Positions 6,271-6,282 of a stretch of 6,282 bases of DNA are shown piece after piece. The notes below the pieces were generated by a model. That model worked only from the letters and a program-made list of their open reading frames with translations. It was not told the DNA's origin and did not search any database. Position 1 is the stretch's first letter. Each line of letters begins with the position of its first letter. The DNA lies in NCBI GenBank assembly GCA_052139595.1, contig JBKQWK010000181.1:1-6282 (forward strand). Reading direction: 5' to 3'. Source of the stretch: JBKQWK01 sp052139595 (GTDB taxonomy: Bacteria; Actinomycetota; Thermoleophilia; UBA2241). The translations under genes were made by a program, and so were the position numbers.

Positions 6271-6282
6271 GTCGCGGGGGGG

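Overview
This is a GC-rich window with two plus-strand genes (plus the tail of a third) converging on two minus-strand genes. The codon use, the frequent GTG starts, an actinobacterial-looking MFS exporter and a possible leaderless promoter suggest an anaerobic or facultative member of the Actinomycetota (for example a Coriobacteriia or Thermoleophilia relative). This assignment is an inference, and other high-GC anaerobes cannot be excluded.

Positions 1-3204 (plus strand) hold a tightly packed redox operon. It consists of the last 22 codons of an unidentified upstream gene (stop at 67-69), a tungsten/molybdopterin aldehyde:ferredoxin oxidoreductase catalytic subunit (72-1952), and a FAD/NAD(P)-dependent oxidoreductase (1942-3204) whose start overlaps the end of the AOR gene by 11 bp. 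The order AOR large subunit then FAD subunit matches the AorB-AorC pair of the three-subunit AorABC enzyme of Aromatoleum aromaticum. If so, the truncated upstream gene is the expected place for the polyferredoxin subunit AorA. The complex would oxidise aldehydes to acids at the tungsten site in AorB and pass electrons through iron-sulfur clusters to FAD and NAD(P)+ in AorC, possibly also in reverse.

Positions 3161-6270 (minus strand) hold a 12-helix MFS exporter of unknown substrate, whose 3' end overlaps the FAD gene by 44 bp tail-to-tail, and a GAF-PAS-HD-GYP signalling protein expected to hydrolyse cyclic di-GMP. Between them lies a 185-bp spacer (4448-4632) with imperfect 27-bp tandem repeats and a candidate promoter whose predicted transcription start falls on the exporter's ATG. 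The HD-GYP gene may begin beyond the window edge.

The two minus-strand genes have no evident functional link to the AOR operon. No RNA genes, insertion sequences, CRISPR arrays or convincing rho-independent terminators were seen.
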